Shown here piece after piece: positions 8,595 through 18,759 of a DNA stretch of 64,000 nt (its first letter is position 1; each line of letters starts with the position of its first letter). This DNA is from JADJPF01 sp964492845 (GTDB lineage Bacteria; Acidobacteriota; Blastocatellia; Chloracidobacteriales; JADJPF01), in the NCBI GenBank assembly GCA_964492845.1, contig CAZBMZ010000027.1, positions 20,931 to 84,930 on the forward strand, in the 5' to 3' direction. The translations under genes were made by a program, and so were the position numbers. The notes below the pieces were generated by a model that was given only the letters and a program-made list of their open reading frames with translations, was not told where the DNA came from and made no database searches.

Positions 8595-9143
8595 TTATTG
8601 GGAATCTTGTTTATTAATAACTGCTGGTTGTAGGGCTTTACCATAAACTAAACGCTCTTTGGCTCGTCTAATACGATAAGCTTTTAAGAGTGCTGCTTCT
8701 TCTCCATATTTATCTATTGAAACACGAGTTCTAGCCATTTTATTAGGTTCTGGACACCAAGTAATTTCATACATATTACGGTAGCGAACTTCCCCGTTTT
8801 TAGTGACAAACTTTTCTTTCTTACGGTGAAGGCCAATAATTCCTGTAGTGTTATTATTAGTTTTAGTAACAACAACTCGATCTGTTCGAGGCTTACCTAA
8901 CTGTTTTTCCGCCTTATTGCGAAATTGTAATGCTTTTTGAAGTGCTTTTTCTGGGCTACCATAGCGACCATCACTAAAAAATTTAACTTGTTTTTCTCCA
9001 TTAAAAAAAACTCTAACATACCATCCAAAGGTACGGGACTTAAAACTATCTATTCGGCTAATGCCTTTATGATAAATGGTATTTTCAATATTTGGTTTAG
9101 TAGCTTTATTGTCAATCTTTTTATTAGTTTTTTTATCGTTCAT
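8595..9143 (-). CDS. AP2/ERF-like DNA-binding domain protein
   Basis: A 182-residue basic protein with two related modules. Residues about 28-85 (KGISRI, GWYVRVFFNG, SPEKALQKALQFR) and about 105-165 (GIIGLHRKKEK, YEITWCP, EEAALLKAYRIRR) each follow the AP2 pattern of three beta strands and a helix. Bacterial AP2-domain proteins are often linked to homing endonucleases or mobile elements, but no nuclease motif is visible here. It is probably a DNA-binding protein, possibly a transcription factor. It has its own promoter region and no obvious partner. Confidence 0.7.
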   Translation of the reverse strand: MNDKKTNKKIDNKATKPNIENTIYHKGISRIDSFKSRTFGWYVRVFFNGEKQVKFFSDGRYGSPEKALQKALQFRNKAEKQLGKPRTDRVVVTKTNNNTTGIIGLHRKKEKFVTKNGEVRYRNMYEITWCPEPNKMARTRVSIDKYGEEAALLKAYRIRRAKERLVYGKALQPAVINKQDSQ

Positions 9144-9462
9144 ACGAAAAATTTTCCTTAATAAATAAAATTTTTAGTCTTTCTATTAAGATTTGATTAA
9201 AACTTTGATTTGGAGGGTTTATGGCTAATATCCTAACAATTCAATATATATTTGTTAAGCTAATTTTTAACCTAACAGCAAGCACCTAGCCTGATTAACT
9301 AGTTGTAAGTACTTATTTTTTAAGTAAATTAGACTAAATAGCTCATAAGTTGGTGTATAGTTTGGTGATATTAGTGTAAACTTCAGGCTTAAATTTTTTC
9401 TGCCTATTTCTTAGCTCCATCAAAATATCCAAATAATTGTATCGGAAAGGTTTTTTAGACTC
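9144..9462. promoter_or_regulatory. Divergent promoter region
   Basis: About 320 AT-rich bases separate the minus-strand AP2-like gene from the plus-strand symporter gene, so both promoters should lie here. I see no ORF, strong inverted repeat or recognisable riboswitch. Confidence 0.5.
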
Positions 9463-10851
9463 ATGAAATCAAAATCTTTTCTTGTTGCATTAGCTGCAAT
9501 TGGTTTAGCTGCTACATTTGCTTGTATTGATCAATTTGTTACAAATTTGCCTGATATTTTATTAATTAGTCTTCGTTGGATAGCTATTATTTGCCTTGTT
9601 TTTTATGGAATAAAACGACGCTCGCTAACAACTTGGATAATGATTAGCATGATTATTGGTGCAGAAATAGGAAACGATTTTCCTGGAGTTGCAAAAAACT
9701 TACAAGTACTAAGTAAAATATTTCTAAAACTAATTAAAACAATTATTGCACCTTTGCTATTTAGCACTTTAGTAGTAGGTATTGCTGCGCATTCAGATAT
9801 TAAAAAAGTTGGGCGCATGGGCATAAAAGCCCTAATTTATTTTGAGGTTGTTACTACAGTAGCTTTATTTATTGGTCTAGCTGCAATCAATATTAGCCAA
9901 GCAGGAGTTGGCGTACACGTTGATAGTGGGGGCAAAGAAGAAATAACAAAAGTAGCTAAACAAACTCCAACAGATGTTATTTTGCATGTATTTCCAGAAA
10001 ATATTGCTAAATCTGTATCTGAAGGCCAAGTTTTGCAAATCGTAGTTTTTAGCGTGTTGTTTGCTTTAGCAATGATTATGCTAAAGGAAGAAAAACGCCG
10101 TCCAATGCTAGAGTTTGCCGAAAGCTTATCGGAGGTGATGTTTAAGTTTACTAATATTGTTATGCTATTTGCTCCTATTGGCGTAGGAGCCGCAATAGCT
10201 TATACAGTAGGGGAAAAAGGTTTAGGAGTACTAAAAAACCTCTTTATGTTACTTGGTACTCTTTACGTTGCATTAATAGCTTTTATAGTTCTTGTACTCC
10301 TACCAGTTGCTTTAATGGTTCGATTACCAATCAAGAAATTTGTCCAAGCAATTGCTGAACCTGTTTCTATAGCCTTTGCTACCACAAGTTCGGAAGCCGC
10401 ACTGCCAAGAGCAATGGAAGTTATGGAAAAATTTGGTGTACCAAAACCAATTGTTGCTTTTGTAATGCCTACGGGTTACAGCTTTAACTTAGATGGAACT
10501 ACACTTTATCTTGCTTTAGCCTCTGTTTTTGTTGCCCAAGCTGCTAACGTCCAACTTTCTTGGAGTGAGCAAATTTTAATGATGTTAACGCTAATGTTAA
10601 CTAGCAAAGGGGTAGCCGGCGTGCCTCGTGCATCATTGGTAATTTTATTAGCTACTGTGGTTAATTTTGGTCTTCCTGTAGAGCCAATTTATATAATTTT
10701 AGGTATTGATGAGCTTATGGATATGGCGCGAACGGCTGTAAATGTAATAGGTAATTGTCTGGCTACAGTTGTAGTGGCTCGTTGGGAAGGCGAGTTTAAA
10801 CCACCAACAGAAGATGTTGTTGTAGAAAGCCAACCCGTAACGCAAAATTAA
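9463..10851 (+). CDS. Dicarboxylate/amino acid:cation symporter (DAACS family)
   Basis: A 462-residue membrane protein with about eight hydrophobic segments and two re-entrant loop signatures of the glutamate/C4-dicarboxylate symporter family. These are the serine-rich ATTSSEAALPRAMEVM loop and the segment MPTGYSFNLDGTTLYLALASVFVAQ seen in pieces, plus LTSKGVAGVPRAS. It imports acidic amino acids or C4-dicarboxylates with sodium or protons. The N-terminus carries an extra hydrophobic segment compared with GltP. Substrate choice cannot be decided from the sequence. Confidence 0.9.
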   Translation: MKSKSFLVALAAIGLAATFACIDQFVTNLPDILLISLRWIAIICLVFYGIKRRSLTTWIMISMIIGAEIGNDFPGVAKNLQVLSKIFLKLIKTIIAPLLFSTLVVGIAAHSDIKKVGRMGIKALIYFEVVTTVALFIGLAAINISQAGVGVHVDSGGKEEITKVAKQTPTDVILHVFPENIAKSVSEGQVLQIVVFSVLFALAMIMLKEEKRRPMLEFAESLSEVMFKFTNIVMLFAPIGVGAAIAYTVGEKGLGVLKNLFMLLGTLYVALIAFIVLVLLPVALMVRLPIKKFVQAIAEPVSIAFATTSSEAALPRAMEVMEKFGVPKPIVAFVMPTGYSFNLDGTTLYLALASVFVAQAANVQLSWSEQILMMLTLMLTSKGVAGVPRASLVILLATVVNFGLPVEPIYIILGIDELMDMARTAVNVIGNCLATVVVARWEGEFKPPTEDVVVESQPVTQN

Positions 10852-10978
10852 GATTCTAATAAGCTTAGTAACTCTAATTTAAGACTACTTTTGTTACTTT
10901 TTGTTGCTCTTGGGCTTATGTTAAACTTAGCCGCATCCTTAAATAATTCTATTTCTTAGCAATATAAAAGGCGTTTTT

Positions 10979-13900
10979 ATGTCTGATGACCCTATCTACA
11001 CGGAGGACGATCCCCTCATCGGTCGTACCTTAGACGGAAAGTACAAGTTAGAATACCAAGTTGGTATTGGAGGAATGGCGGTAGTTTATTTAGCTACACG
11101 ACTTCACATAGGTGATAGCGTTGCCGTCAAAGTGCTTAATACAGGTGTTCCCTTAAGTGATGTAGATTTGCAACGTTTTGAGCTAGAAGCGCGTTCAGCC
11201 GCAAAAATTAAGCACCCTAACATTGTTTCTATATTTGATTTTGGTACTACTTCCGATGGTCTAATGTATTTGGTAATGGAACTTTTAGAAGGCTCATCAC
11301 TGGAAAGAGAGCTTGAAGAAAAAACATTTTTGGATGTAGACCGAGCTTTAGAATTAATTCAACCTATGTGTGAAGCTGTAAACGCTGCACATGCTGAAGG
11401 GTTGATACATAGGGACTTAAAGCCTTCTAACATATTGCTACATCGTCTTAAAGATGGCTCAGAGATTGTTAAAGTAGTGGATTTTGGCGTAGCTAAACTT
11501 ACTAATGTTAATGACACTGCTTATAAAGAAAGATTGACTAAGACAGGTTACTTAGTTGGAACACCTCATTATATGTCACCTGAGCAAATCCGGGAGCAAG
11601 AAATAACCTTAAAGACGGATATTTATGCTTTAGGTGTAATTATCTATGAAATGTTAACTGGATGTCTGCCTTTTAACTCAGATAATGTTATAGATTTGCT
11701 GCTAGCACATTTGGAAAATTCTGCAAAACCTATTCGAGAAATAACCCCAAACATTCCTGCTGGAGTTGATGAAGCAGTGCTTCAAGCTTTATCTAAAGAT
11801 CCTAAAAAACGTCAAAGCTCAGCACGGGAATTTTACCAGCAAATAGTTACTAGCATTAGAGGTGATAACACTGGAGTAACAGCAGAGCATTTACGTCATC
11901 GCACTACACCAACAACAGGAGTTCATTTTCAACAAAGCAGCGGACGCAACACCTTAAGCAAAGCTAAACGCGCTAATTTAATGGTTTATGACACATTGAC
12001 AGGGCTTTATAACAATGTGTTTATGAACTTAAAGCTAGAAAATGAAATTTCTGAATCAAAATTAAGCGGAGATCGAACAGCTATTTTACTTTTTGGTATT
12101 GATGGATTTAAGAATATTAATCAACGATTTGGCTTTGTTGTTGGAGATTTAGTCTTAAAAGAATTTGGTAGCTGGCTAGAGCAAACCTTTACAGATTCGG
12201 CAATTGTTGGGCGTTATCGAGGAGATGAATTTATCGCTATTTTTTCTAAAACCGATGGCAAAAGCGCGTTGCAACGAGGCCAAGAAATTTTAGAAAAAGT
12301 TAAAGCAGGACTTTATTTTGCAATTGAGGGACAAAACGCACAAATACAAGTTAATTGCTCGGCTGGAGTTGCTCAATTTCCTGGGGATGGAGAAAACGCG
12401 CCAGACTTAGTTGAGCAAGCTCATTTAGGGATGCGCCAAGCTAAATCTACAGGAATCAATCAAATATACTGGCTAAAACAAGTTCAAACTTTGACTTCAC
12501 TTACTGCTAGCTACTCTTTTGATATTTTTGTTGGACGTAAAACAGAGCTAGAAAAATTAACTAGAGAATTTGACCGTACTTTAACTAATCAGGGTCGGAC
12601 TTTTTGCATTACTGGTGATACTGGAGTAGGTAAAAAGCGATTGGCAGAAGAATTTCGCCGACGCTTAACGGGGAAAGATGTCTTATTTTTACAAGGGCGT
12701 TTTTATGAGTCTAGCCAGGCTATTCCCTATAAAACTATTTATGATAGCTTACATGCTCATTTATCCTTAATGATTGAAGAAAGTTTTGATCATGTTCGAG
12801 CATTATTTGGTAATTTAGCGGATAAAATTGTAAAAGATTTTCAAGAGGGAGAAAGTTTTAGGTTTTTTAATTCAACTGTCCAAACAGGTAGCGAGCAGGA
12901 AAAATACGTAATTTTTGATTACTTGACTAAAATTTTCGTTGGGTTAGCAAAAGAGCATCCGCTAGTTTGTTTTCTTGAAGATATGCAATGGGCAGATGCT
13001 CTTAGCCTAGAGTTTTTAGCCTATCTTAGCCATAACACCAATCATAACCGGGTGATGTTAGTTGGATGTGCGCGTACAGAAGGACTTGCCGATAAACACC
13101 CCTTACGCTTATGGTTAAGAAATATTGGTCGTTCAGGTGCAGAAATTTTACAGTTGCAACCACTTTCTGAAGTAGAAACAGCGCAAATGGTAGAAAGTAT
13201 TTTTTCTCGCATTGTTTTTCCTCCTAGTGCTGTTCGGTTGCTTTATCGAGAAACAAAAGGTAATCCTTATTTTTTAGTGGAAATTATCCGCTATTTAATT
13301 GATGAAAATATTATTACTTTCCGTGAAGGTGTTTGGCGGTGTGAAGAACTAGAAAATCTTACTTTGCCGCGTTCGGTTATTGATGTTGTAGAGGCTTTGC
13401 TAGGTCGGTTGGATGATGAAATTTTAGATATTTTCTCAAAAGCTGCTGTAATTGGTGAAGAATTTAAGTTTAGTTTGTTACAAAAAGTTACTAAATTAGA
13501 TGAAGACGAGTTGTTAGACCATATTGACAACGGCTTAAAAGCTCAATTAATTAAGGAAAGAGATAATAGCGGTAGCGATGAAATTTATGGTTTTTACCAT
13601 AGCCTTGTACAAAAAGTTCTTTATTCGCGGCTTAATCGAAGGCTACGCCGAACTTTACATTCACAAGTAGGGCAAGCTTTAGAAAAAATTAACCGTAGTA
13701 ATCCTAGTAAAGTTGCTGGTGAGCTTGGCTATCATTTTCATGCAGCAGGGGAATATCTAAAGAGCTTTAACTTTAATACGGAAGCAGGTTTAAGGGCTTG
13801 GCGGGCGCACTCTATTGATGAAGCACAAAAGTTTTTAGCCTGGGCTAGCGAGGCTGCTGATAAACTAGGCTTTTTACCTGGTAGTGATGAACCAGAGGAA

Positions 13901-15088
13901 GAACCTACAGAAGAACAACTTAAGCAAGTTGCAGAGCTAACGCTTAATTATGGTCAACTTTTAATTAATGTTGGTAAATTAGAGCAAGCCCAAAAAGAGC
14001 TAGAAAATACTTTAGAACTAGGTAAACAACTAAAAGACGAATTGCTAAGAGCCAAAGCTTACAATGCTTTAGCAGAACGTCAGGAAGCCGCTAGCCAATA
14101 TAACGAAGCTATAGATTATTGTCAAAAAGCTATTGAAATAGCAGATAAGCTATCTGATACAGCCGTCAAAGCTGCTAGCACTTGTTTTATAGGAACTGCT
14201 TATGACCGATTAGGTCAATATGAAACAGCAATAGAATCTTTTAGACAAGCAATAGAAATAGCTAAAAGCACTCCTAATTTAGTTACAAATGCTACTGCAC
14301 GACGTGAGCTAGCTTTTACTTTGATTCGTTGTGGACGCTATCGAGAGGCTTTAGCCTTAGCTAGCGAGGCGTTAAAACTCTCTCAGTCGTCTAGTGATCG
14401 ATTAAATGAAATGATAGCTAATTCCATTATGGGACAGATTTATTTTCATCAAGGCGACTTAAAGAAAGCTAATGAATATTATGAATCAGCCTTAAAAATG
14501 GCTAGTCAGCTAAACCGCCGACGAGGACAGGCTATAGAGCTATTTAATATTGGCGAAGTCCACCGAATGCAAGGGCATTACAGACAAGCTATAGATTGTA
14601 TTCAACGATCCTTAGAAACTAGCCGCGAGGTTGGCGAACGCCAATGCGAAGCCTTAGCTAAATTTAGCCTAGGCTTAATTTACCAAGCCACCGACAGCTT
14701 ACAACAAGCTTTTGAAACACTTAACCAAGCCTTACAGCAACAACGAGACGTTTCAAATAAGAGCGCGGAAACCGCCGCAATTCTAGCTTTAGCTGAAATT
14801 CATTTAGAACAGAAAAACTTTGAAGAAGCAGAATTTTTAGCTAAACAAGCAAGCGAATTAGCAGAAAAATTAAGTAATCCTACACTTTCTTGGCGGTCAC
14901 ATTTTCTTAATGCTCGCCTTCTTATAGAAAAAGAAGACTTAGAAACAGCTTGCGAAGAACTTCGCTCAAGTGTTGGCACAATTGAAGCAATGTGTGATGA
15001 GCTATCAGAAGGTATTGACCGACAAACCTTCTTAGCTGATAAACATGTAGTTTATGATATGCTAACTCAACTTATGGAAAATCAATAA
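10979..15088 (+). CDS. Ser/Thr protein kinase with GGDEF, AAA ATPase and TPR domains
   Basis: A 1369-residue multidomain signalling protein. The kinase (about residues 20-300) has the glycine loop (GIGGMAVVY), VAIK-type Lys (VAVKVL), HRDLKPSN, DFG and the APE-region equivalent YMSPEQ, so it looks active. A GGDEF-like domain follows (about 330-490) in which the signature reads RYRGDEF at about 411-417, one glycine short of GGDEF. An AAA/ATPase region (about 516-900) has a P-loop GDTGVGKKR. The rest (about 980-1340) is TPR repeats. Kinase-ATPase-TPR proteins resemble large regulatory ATPases; the diguanylate-cyclase-like insertion is the odd part. Output is unknown. Confidence 0.88.
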   Translation: MSDDPIYTEDDPLIGRTLDGKYKLEYQVGIGGMAVVYLATRLHIGDSVAVKVLNTGVPLSDVDLQRFELEARSAAKIKHPNIVSIFDFGTTSDGLMYLVMELLEGSSLERELEEKTFLDVDRALELIQPMCEAVNAAHAEGLIHRDLKPSNILLHRLKDGSEIVKVVDFGVAKLTNVNDTAYKERLTKTGYLVGTPHYMSPEQIREQEITLKTDIYALGVIIYEMLTGCLPFNSDNVIDLLLAHLENSAKPIREITPNIPAGVDEAVLQALSKDPKKRQSSAREFYQQIVTSIRGDNTGVTAEHLRHRTTPTTGVHFQQSSGRNTLSKAKRANLMVYDTLTGLYNNVFMNLKLENEISESKLSGDRTAILLFGIDGFKNINQRFGFVVGDLVLKEFGSWLEQTFTDSAIVGRYRGDEFIAIFSKTDGKSALQRGQEILEKVKAGLYFAIEGQNAQIQVNCSAGVAQFPGDGENAPDLVEQAHLGMRQAKSTGINQIYWLKQVQTLTSLTASYSFDIFVGRKTELEKLTREFDRTLTNQGRTFCITGDTGVGKKRLAEEFRRRLTGKDVLFLQGRFYESSQAIPYKTIYDSLHAHLSLMIEESFDHVRALFGNLADKIVKDFQEGESFRFFNSTVQTGSEQEKYVIFDYLTKIFVGLAKEHPLVCFLEDMQWADALSLEFLAYLSHNTNHNRVMLVGCARTEGLADKHPLRLWLRNIGRSGAEILQLQPLSEVETAQMVESIFSRIVFPPSAVRLLYRETKGNPYFLVEIIRYLIDENIITFREGVWRCEELENLTLPRSVIDVVEALLGRLDDEILDIFSKAAVIGEEFKFSLLQKVTKLDEDELLDHIDNGLKAQLIKERDNSGSDEIYGFYHSLVQKVLYSRLNRRLRRTLHSQVGQALEKINRSNPSKVAGELGYHFHAAGEYLKSFNFNTEAGLRAWRAHSIDEAQKFLAWASEAADKLGFLPGSDEPEEEPTEEQLKQVAELTLNYGQLLINVGKLEQAQKELENTLELGKQLKDELLRAKAYNALAERQEAASQYNEAIDYCQKAIEIADKLSDTAVKAASTCFIGTAYDRLGQYETAIESFRQAIEIAKSTPNLVTNATARRELAFTLIRCGRYREALALASEALKLSQSSSDRLNEMIANSIMGQIYFHQGDLKKANEYYESALKMASQLNRRRGQAIELFNIGEVHRMQGHYRQAIDCIQRSLETSREVGERQCEALAKFSLGLIYQATDSLQQAFETLNQALQQQRDVSNKSAETAAILALAEIHLEQKNFEEAEFLAKQASELAEKLSNPTLSWRSHFLNARLLIEKEDLETACEELRSSVGTIEAMCDELSEGIDRQTFLADKHVVYDMLTQLMENQ

Positions 15089-15089
15089 G

Positions 15090-15848
15090 TTAAGTTTTTG
15101 ATGGTAAAGAGTTTGGCAACTTACGAGCAGTACAAACAATAGAAACTCCAAAAGGTAAGTTAATAAACTTAAATAACAATTGCTCAAAAGCTAAAATTCC
15201 TATTAAAAGCTGGTTAACTATACTAGGTAGCTCAATATGAGAAGTTTTTGGATGTGTAGACTTCTTAAATATTCCTTGCAGAATACGAATAAACAAAATA
15301 GGAAAGAAAAATATAGTAATAAAATAGCTGCAACGCTCTATATTAAAGCCTGTTAGAGTTAATTTATTGCGCAGTTCATAAGCAGCATAGCGACGGCGAT
15401 GATGCAAGGCTTCATCGTGTTCACTCCAAAGAAAACCATAAGCCGGAACAGTTACTAACAGCATTCCACCTGGTTTACATACCCTATAAAGTTCTTGCAT
15501 TGCGGCTAAATCGTCATCAATATGCTCTAGTACATCTAACGCAGTTACGACATCAAAAACATCTGAAGGATAGGCAAGAGATTCTACTTTTGATTGAACT
15601 AAATTATTTAAGCCTCGGCTACGACAAAACTTTATTGCATCAGTAGCCATATCAATGCCAAAACTTTTTCCATATCGGCTAAAAGCGGCTAGATTTGCAC
15701 CTGTTCCACAACCTACATCAAAAATATTTGGCTCTTTGTGATGAGATGTCTCGTTTTTAACAATTTCTTCTACTAGCGAACGACGAGCAACAAACCACCA
15801 ATAATCATTTTCTAGCTCAAACATCGTACTATATTCTTGTTGTTCCAT
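15090..15848 (-). CDS. Class I SAM-dependent methyltransferase
   Basis: A 252-residue protein with the SAM-binding motif I DVGCGTGANL and downstream VVTALDVLEHI and CKPGGMLLVTVPA motifs. This pattern is common in methyltransferases acting on lipids, glycans or quinones. A hydrophobic segment near residues 165-190 suggests membrane association. It ends one base after the convergent kinase gene and is followed on its 5' side by a membrane protein gene (11-base gap), so the two are probably co-transcribed. Substrate unknown. Confidence 0.82.
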   Translation of the reverse strand: MEQQEYSTMFELENDYWWFVARRSLVEEIVKNETSHHKEPNIFDVGCGTGANLAAFSRYGKSFGIDMATDAIKFCRSRGLNNLVQSKVESLAYPSDVFDVVTALDVLEHIDDDLAAMQELYRVCKPGGMLLVTVPAYGFLWSEHDEALHHRRRYAAYELRNKLTLTGFNIERCSYFITIFFFPILFIRILQGIFKKSTHPKTSHIELPSIVNQLLIGILAFEQLLFKFINLPFGVSIVCTARKLPNSLPSKT

Positions 15849-15858
15849 AATTTTTAGC

Positions 15859-16836
15859 CTAACTTTTTTGATATGTTTCTAAAACTTGTGTTGGACTCTC
15901 GCCTAAAGCCTCTCTAGCTTTTAAGTAAACTAATATCATACTTAGTGCAAGTATTGGATAAATAAAGCTATTAATCAAGGCAGAAATAAATAAAGAAATT
16001 TGTTTTGCTGCTCCAAGATTAGCTATCATCATACTAAGCGTTGTGTCTAATCCTAGTAAGTTAGTAAAAGTTATTGTAAGACTAGCATTGATAAAATAGG
16101 GAAGAAATAATGTTAGAAAAAATAATTTATTTACTAATGGTTTTACTTCATTAACTAATAATTTAGAATTTTTTAATGGTATAGTATTAGTCACATTTTC
16201 TACAATAGTTATAGGAATATATAAATAATATTTTTTGACAAAAAATGCTGCAATAATTATAGAAATAATTTCAGTAAAATAATAAGTAATAGGATATAAT
16301 TTATAAATTATTTTATCTAAATAAATGCTATTTATTTTATCATTTAAGTTTTCTGCAAAAATAAGTGTTTCTAAGTCAATAGATTGTTGAATTGTGCTAA
16401 ATGACAATGGTGTAAGTAATAGTAAGTGAACAAGTTGTTGAACTGTTATAAAATAAAGAAAAAATATTACAAATGTTTTAGCAAAATTAAAAGAATGTTT
16501 TTGAAATAGTTTTGAAATAGTATCAAAGTTAGCATCTTTGTTAGTTAATATTTGTAGTCCAAGGATTATTAATATTAAATATATTGTTGGTTCAGTAAAT
16601 TGAGAAATAGTTAAAGTTAAAATACTAAATAAGAAAGATAAAATGTCTAATAAAATAAAAGAAGTAATATCATTAACTTTAAGAGCATAAATTATTATTT
16701 GTATGCCTGTTAAAAATAAAAGTGGAAGAAAAGTCATTAAAGTAAATCTAAAAAAACTAGCAAAATTATTTCTGTAATAGTTAAAAGCTTGGCCTAAAAC
16801 GGCTTTTGTACTGGTTAATTCAGCTAATTTTTCCAC
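15859..16836 (-). CDS. Polytopic membrane protein of unknown function
   Basis: A 325-residue protein with about six hydrophobic membrane segments and few charged residues outside loops. The layout resembles generic DUF975 or glycerophosphoryl-diester-phosphodiesterase-like membrane domains, but I recognise no diagnostic motif. It precedes the methyltransferase gene by 11 bases on the same strand, which suggests a two-gene operon. Codon use is very AT-rich, as expected for a hydrophobic protein here. Confidence 0.7.
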   Translation of the reverse strand: MEKLAELTSTKAVLGQAFNYYRNNFASFFRFTLMTFLPLLFLTGIQIIIYALKVNDITSFILLDILSFLFSILTLTISQFTEPTIYLILIILGLQILTNKDANFDTISKLFQKHSFNFAKTFVIFFLYFITVQQLVHLLLLTPLSFSTIQQSIDLETLIFAENLNDKINSIYLDKIIYKLYPITYYFTEIISIIIAAFFVKKYYLYIPITIVENVTNTIPLKNSKLLVNEVKPLVNKLFFLTLFLPYFINASLTITFTNLLGLDTTLSMMIANLGAAKQISLFISALINSFIYPILALSMILVYLKAREALGESPTQVLETYQKS

Positions 16837-16957
16837 TAAATTAAACTCCTTTCGCTAAGGAAACTTAAAATAATTATTCGGACAAACTTTTACTAAAAAC
16901 CCGACTGAAATTGTTATAATTCGTTTTTTATTTTATTGCAAACCTGGAATCTAAAAA

Positions 16958-17791
16958 ATGACAATATCAGCTTATAGATTAATTTTATTATTATCAATCA
17001 TTACAATTCTTACATTTCTTTTTATTGCTTGTACTAATGCACAACAACAACAAGTTCAAATAGGACAAGTAGTTCCAATTGGTGAGGGTATGACTGGAAA
17101 ATATACTTATGAAGTGGTTAATAGTTGGCCGCATGACCTTGACGCATTTACCCAAGGTTTAATCTTTCATGAAGGGGTTTTATATGAAAGTACGGGGTTA
17201 CAGGGAATGTCTTCTCTACGTAGAGTTGAGCTAGAAACCGGCAAAGTGCAGAAAAAGATTGATGTTCCTAATCCCTACTTTGCTGAAGGAATGACGATTT
17301 TTCAAGGAAAAGTTTATCAATTGACCTGGACACATAATAAAGGCTTTGTTTATGATTTGGGGAGTTTTGAAAAAGAAAAAGAGTTTTCTTATTCTGGTGA
17401 AGGTTGGGGACTAACTAACGATGGTAAAAGCCTGATACTTAGCGATGGCACAAATAAAATTCGCTTTATTGATCCATTTACTTTTGAAGTGCTTAAAACC
17501 ATAACGGTTAAAGAAGGTCAAACGCCTATTACAAGCATTAATGAGCTTGAATATATTAAAGGGCTAATTTATGCAAACATTTGGCAAACTGACCGAATAG
17601 TAATCATTGACCCAAATAGCGGCGAAGTTACAGCTAGTATTGATTTAACGGGGCTACTTTCATCAGCAGATCGGGCTATGAGTCCTGATGTATTAAATGG
17701 AATTGCTTATGACTTAGCAAAAGACCGACTTTTTGTTACTGGAAAGCTTTGGCCTAAAATATTTGAAATTAAGCTAAAAAAGAAAGCTTAA
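16958..17791 (+). CDS. Glutaminyl-peptide cyclotransferase, lipoprotein
   Basis: A 277-residue protein with an N-terminal membrane signal ending in a lipobox (LFIAC), so it is probably a lipoprotein in the envelope. The body matches the beta-propeller glutamine cyclotransferase family: VVNSWPHDLDAFTQGLIF, YESTGLQG, NELEYIKGLIYANIW and GIAYD. These enzymes cyclise N-terminal glutamine to pyroglutamate. It has its own promoter region opposite the divergent membrane protein gene. Confidence 0.9.
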   Translation: MTISAYRLILLLSIITILTFLFIACTNAQQQQVQIGQVVPIGEGMTGKYTYEVVNSWPHDLDAFTQGLIFHEGVLYESTGLQGMSSLRRVELETGKVQKKIDVPNPYFAEGMTIFQGKVYQLTWTHNKGFVYDLGSFEKEKEFSYSGEGWGLTNDGKSLILSDGTNKIRFIDPFTFEVLKTITVKEGQTPITSINELEYIKGLIYANIWQTDRIVIIDPNSGEVTASIDLTGLLSSADRAMSPDVLNGIAYDLAKDRLFVTGKLWPKIFEIKLKKKA

Positions 17792-17880
17792 AGCTCACTA
17801 TTTGTTGAAGAGAGCCTTGGACAGAATATTATCGCTAAAGCTAAAATACTTAATGTTTAATATTATATTATGAGGTACGA

Positions 17881-18651
17881 ATGTTAAAAAATCAAACACT
17901 TAATTTAGAAGGAAAAGTAGCATTAATAAGCGGTGCAGGTGCAGGAATAGGTAAAGCTATAGCCTTGGCTTTAGGGCAAGCAGGAGCTTTTATTGGGATT
18001 CATTATTATAGTAGTAAAAAAGGAGCAGAAGAAACTTTAGAACTCATAAAACAACAAAATGGGGATGGAATGCTCTTAAAAGCCGATCTTACTTGTGAAG
18101 AAGAAGCTAATGAAATAGTTGATAAACTTATTGCTGAAAAAGGTCGATTAGATATTTTAGTTAATAATAGTGGTGGTTTAGTGAAACGAGCTAAAATAGA
18201 AGAATGTACGTTAGATGTTTGGAAAAAATCATTAGATATTAATCTTACCAGTGCTTTTTTAGTAACTAAGCGTGCAATCCCTCATCTAAAAGCAACAGGT
18301 AGCGGTAGAATAGTAAATCTGCTATCGCTTTCAGTCCAAACAGGAGGAGCAAATGGAGCAGGGGCTTATGCAGCATCAAAAGGCGGTCTTATGGTATTTA
18401 CTCACACTTTAGCTAAAGAACTTGCTCCAGAAGTCAGAACTAATTCTGTTATGCCAGGAACAGTAGAAACCCAACATCATGAAATACATTCTACTCCAGA
18501 ACAGATGGAAAATTACCGTAAACAAACTCCTCTTGGACGTAATACATATGCCGAGGAAGTAGCTAGTGCAGTACATTTTCTTGTTAGTGATATGTCTTCT
18601 CATATCAATGGTGCTTTGATTGATATAAGTGGTGGTAGATTTTTACGATGA
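17881..18651 (+). CDS. SDR family NAD(P)-dependent oxidoreductase
   Basis: A 256-residue classical short-chain dehydrogenase. The cofactor motif is GAGAGIGKA, the NNSGG motif stands where NNAG is usual, and the active site has Ser then YAASKGG (Tyr and Lys). The C-terminal ISGGRFLR is typical of FabG-like enzymes. The substrate is not decidable. It is 89 bases after the cyclotransferase gene and may be separately transcribed. Confidence 0.9.
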   Translation: MLKNQTLNLEGKVALISGAGAGIGKAIALALGQAGAFIGIHYYSSKKGAEETLELIKQQNGDGMLLKADLTCEEEANEIVDKLIAEKGRLDILVNNSGGLVKRAKIEECTLDVWKKSLDINLTSAFLVTKRAIPHLKATGSGRIVNLLSLSVQTGGANGAGAYAASKGGLMVFTHTLAKELAPEVRTNSVMPGTVETQHHEIHSTPEQMENYRKQTPLGRNTYAEEVASAVHFLVSDMSSHINGALIDISGGRFLR

Positions 18652-18759
18652 TATTTTCACTAGGCTTATAAAGATAAAGCTTAAGATTAGGTATTTAGAG
18701 GTTTTATTTTTTATAGTGATAAAATTTAAGTAAATTCTAAAGGTAAAGTTGGAAATATT

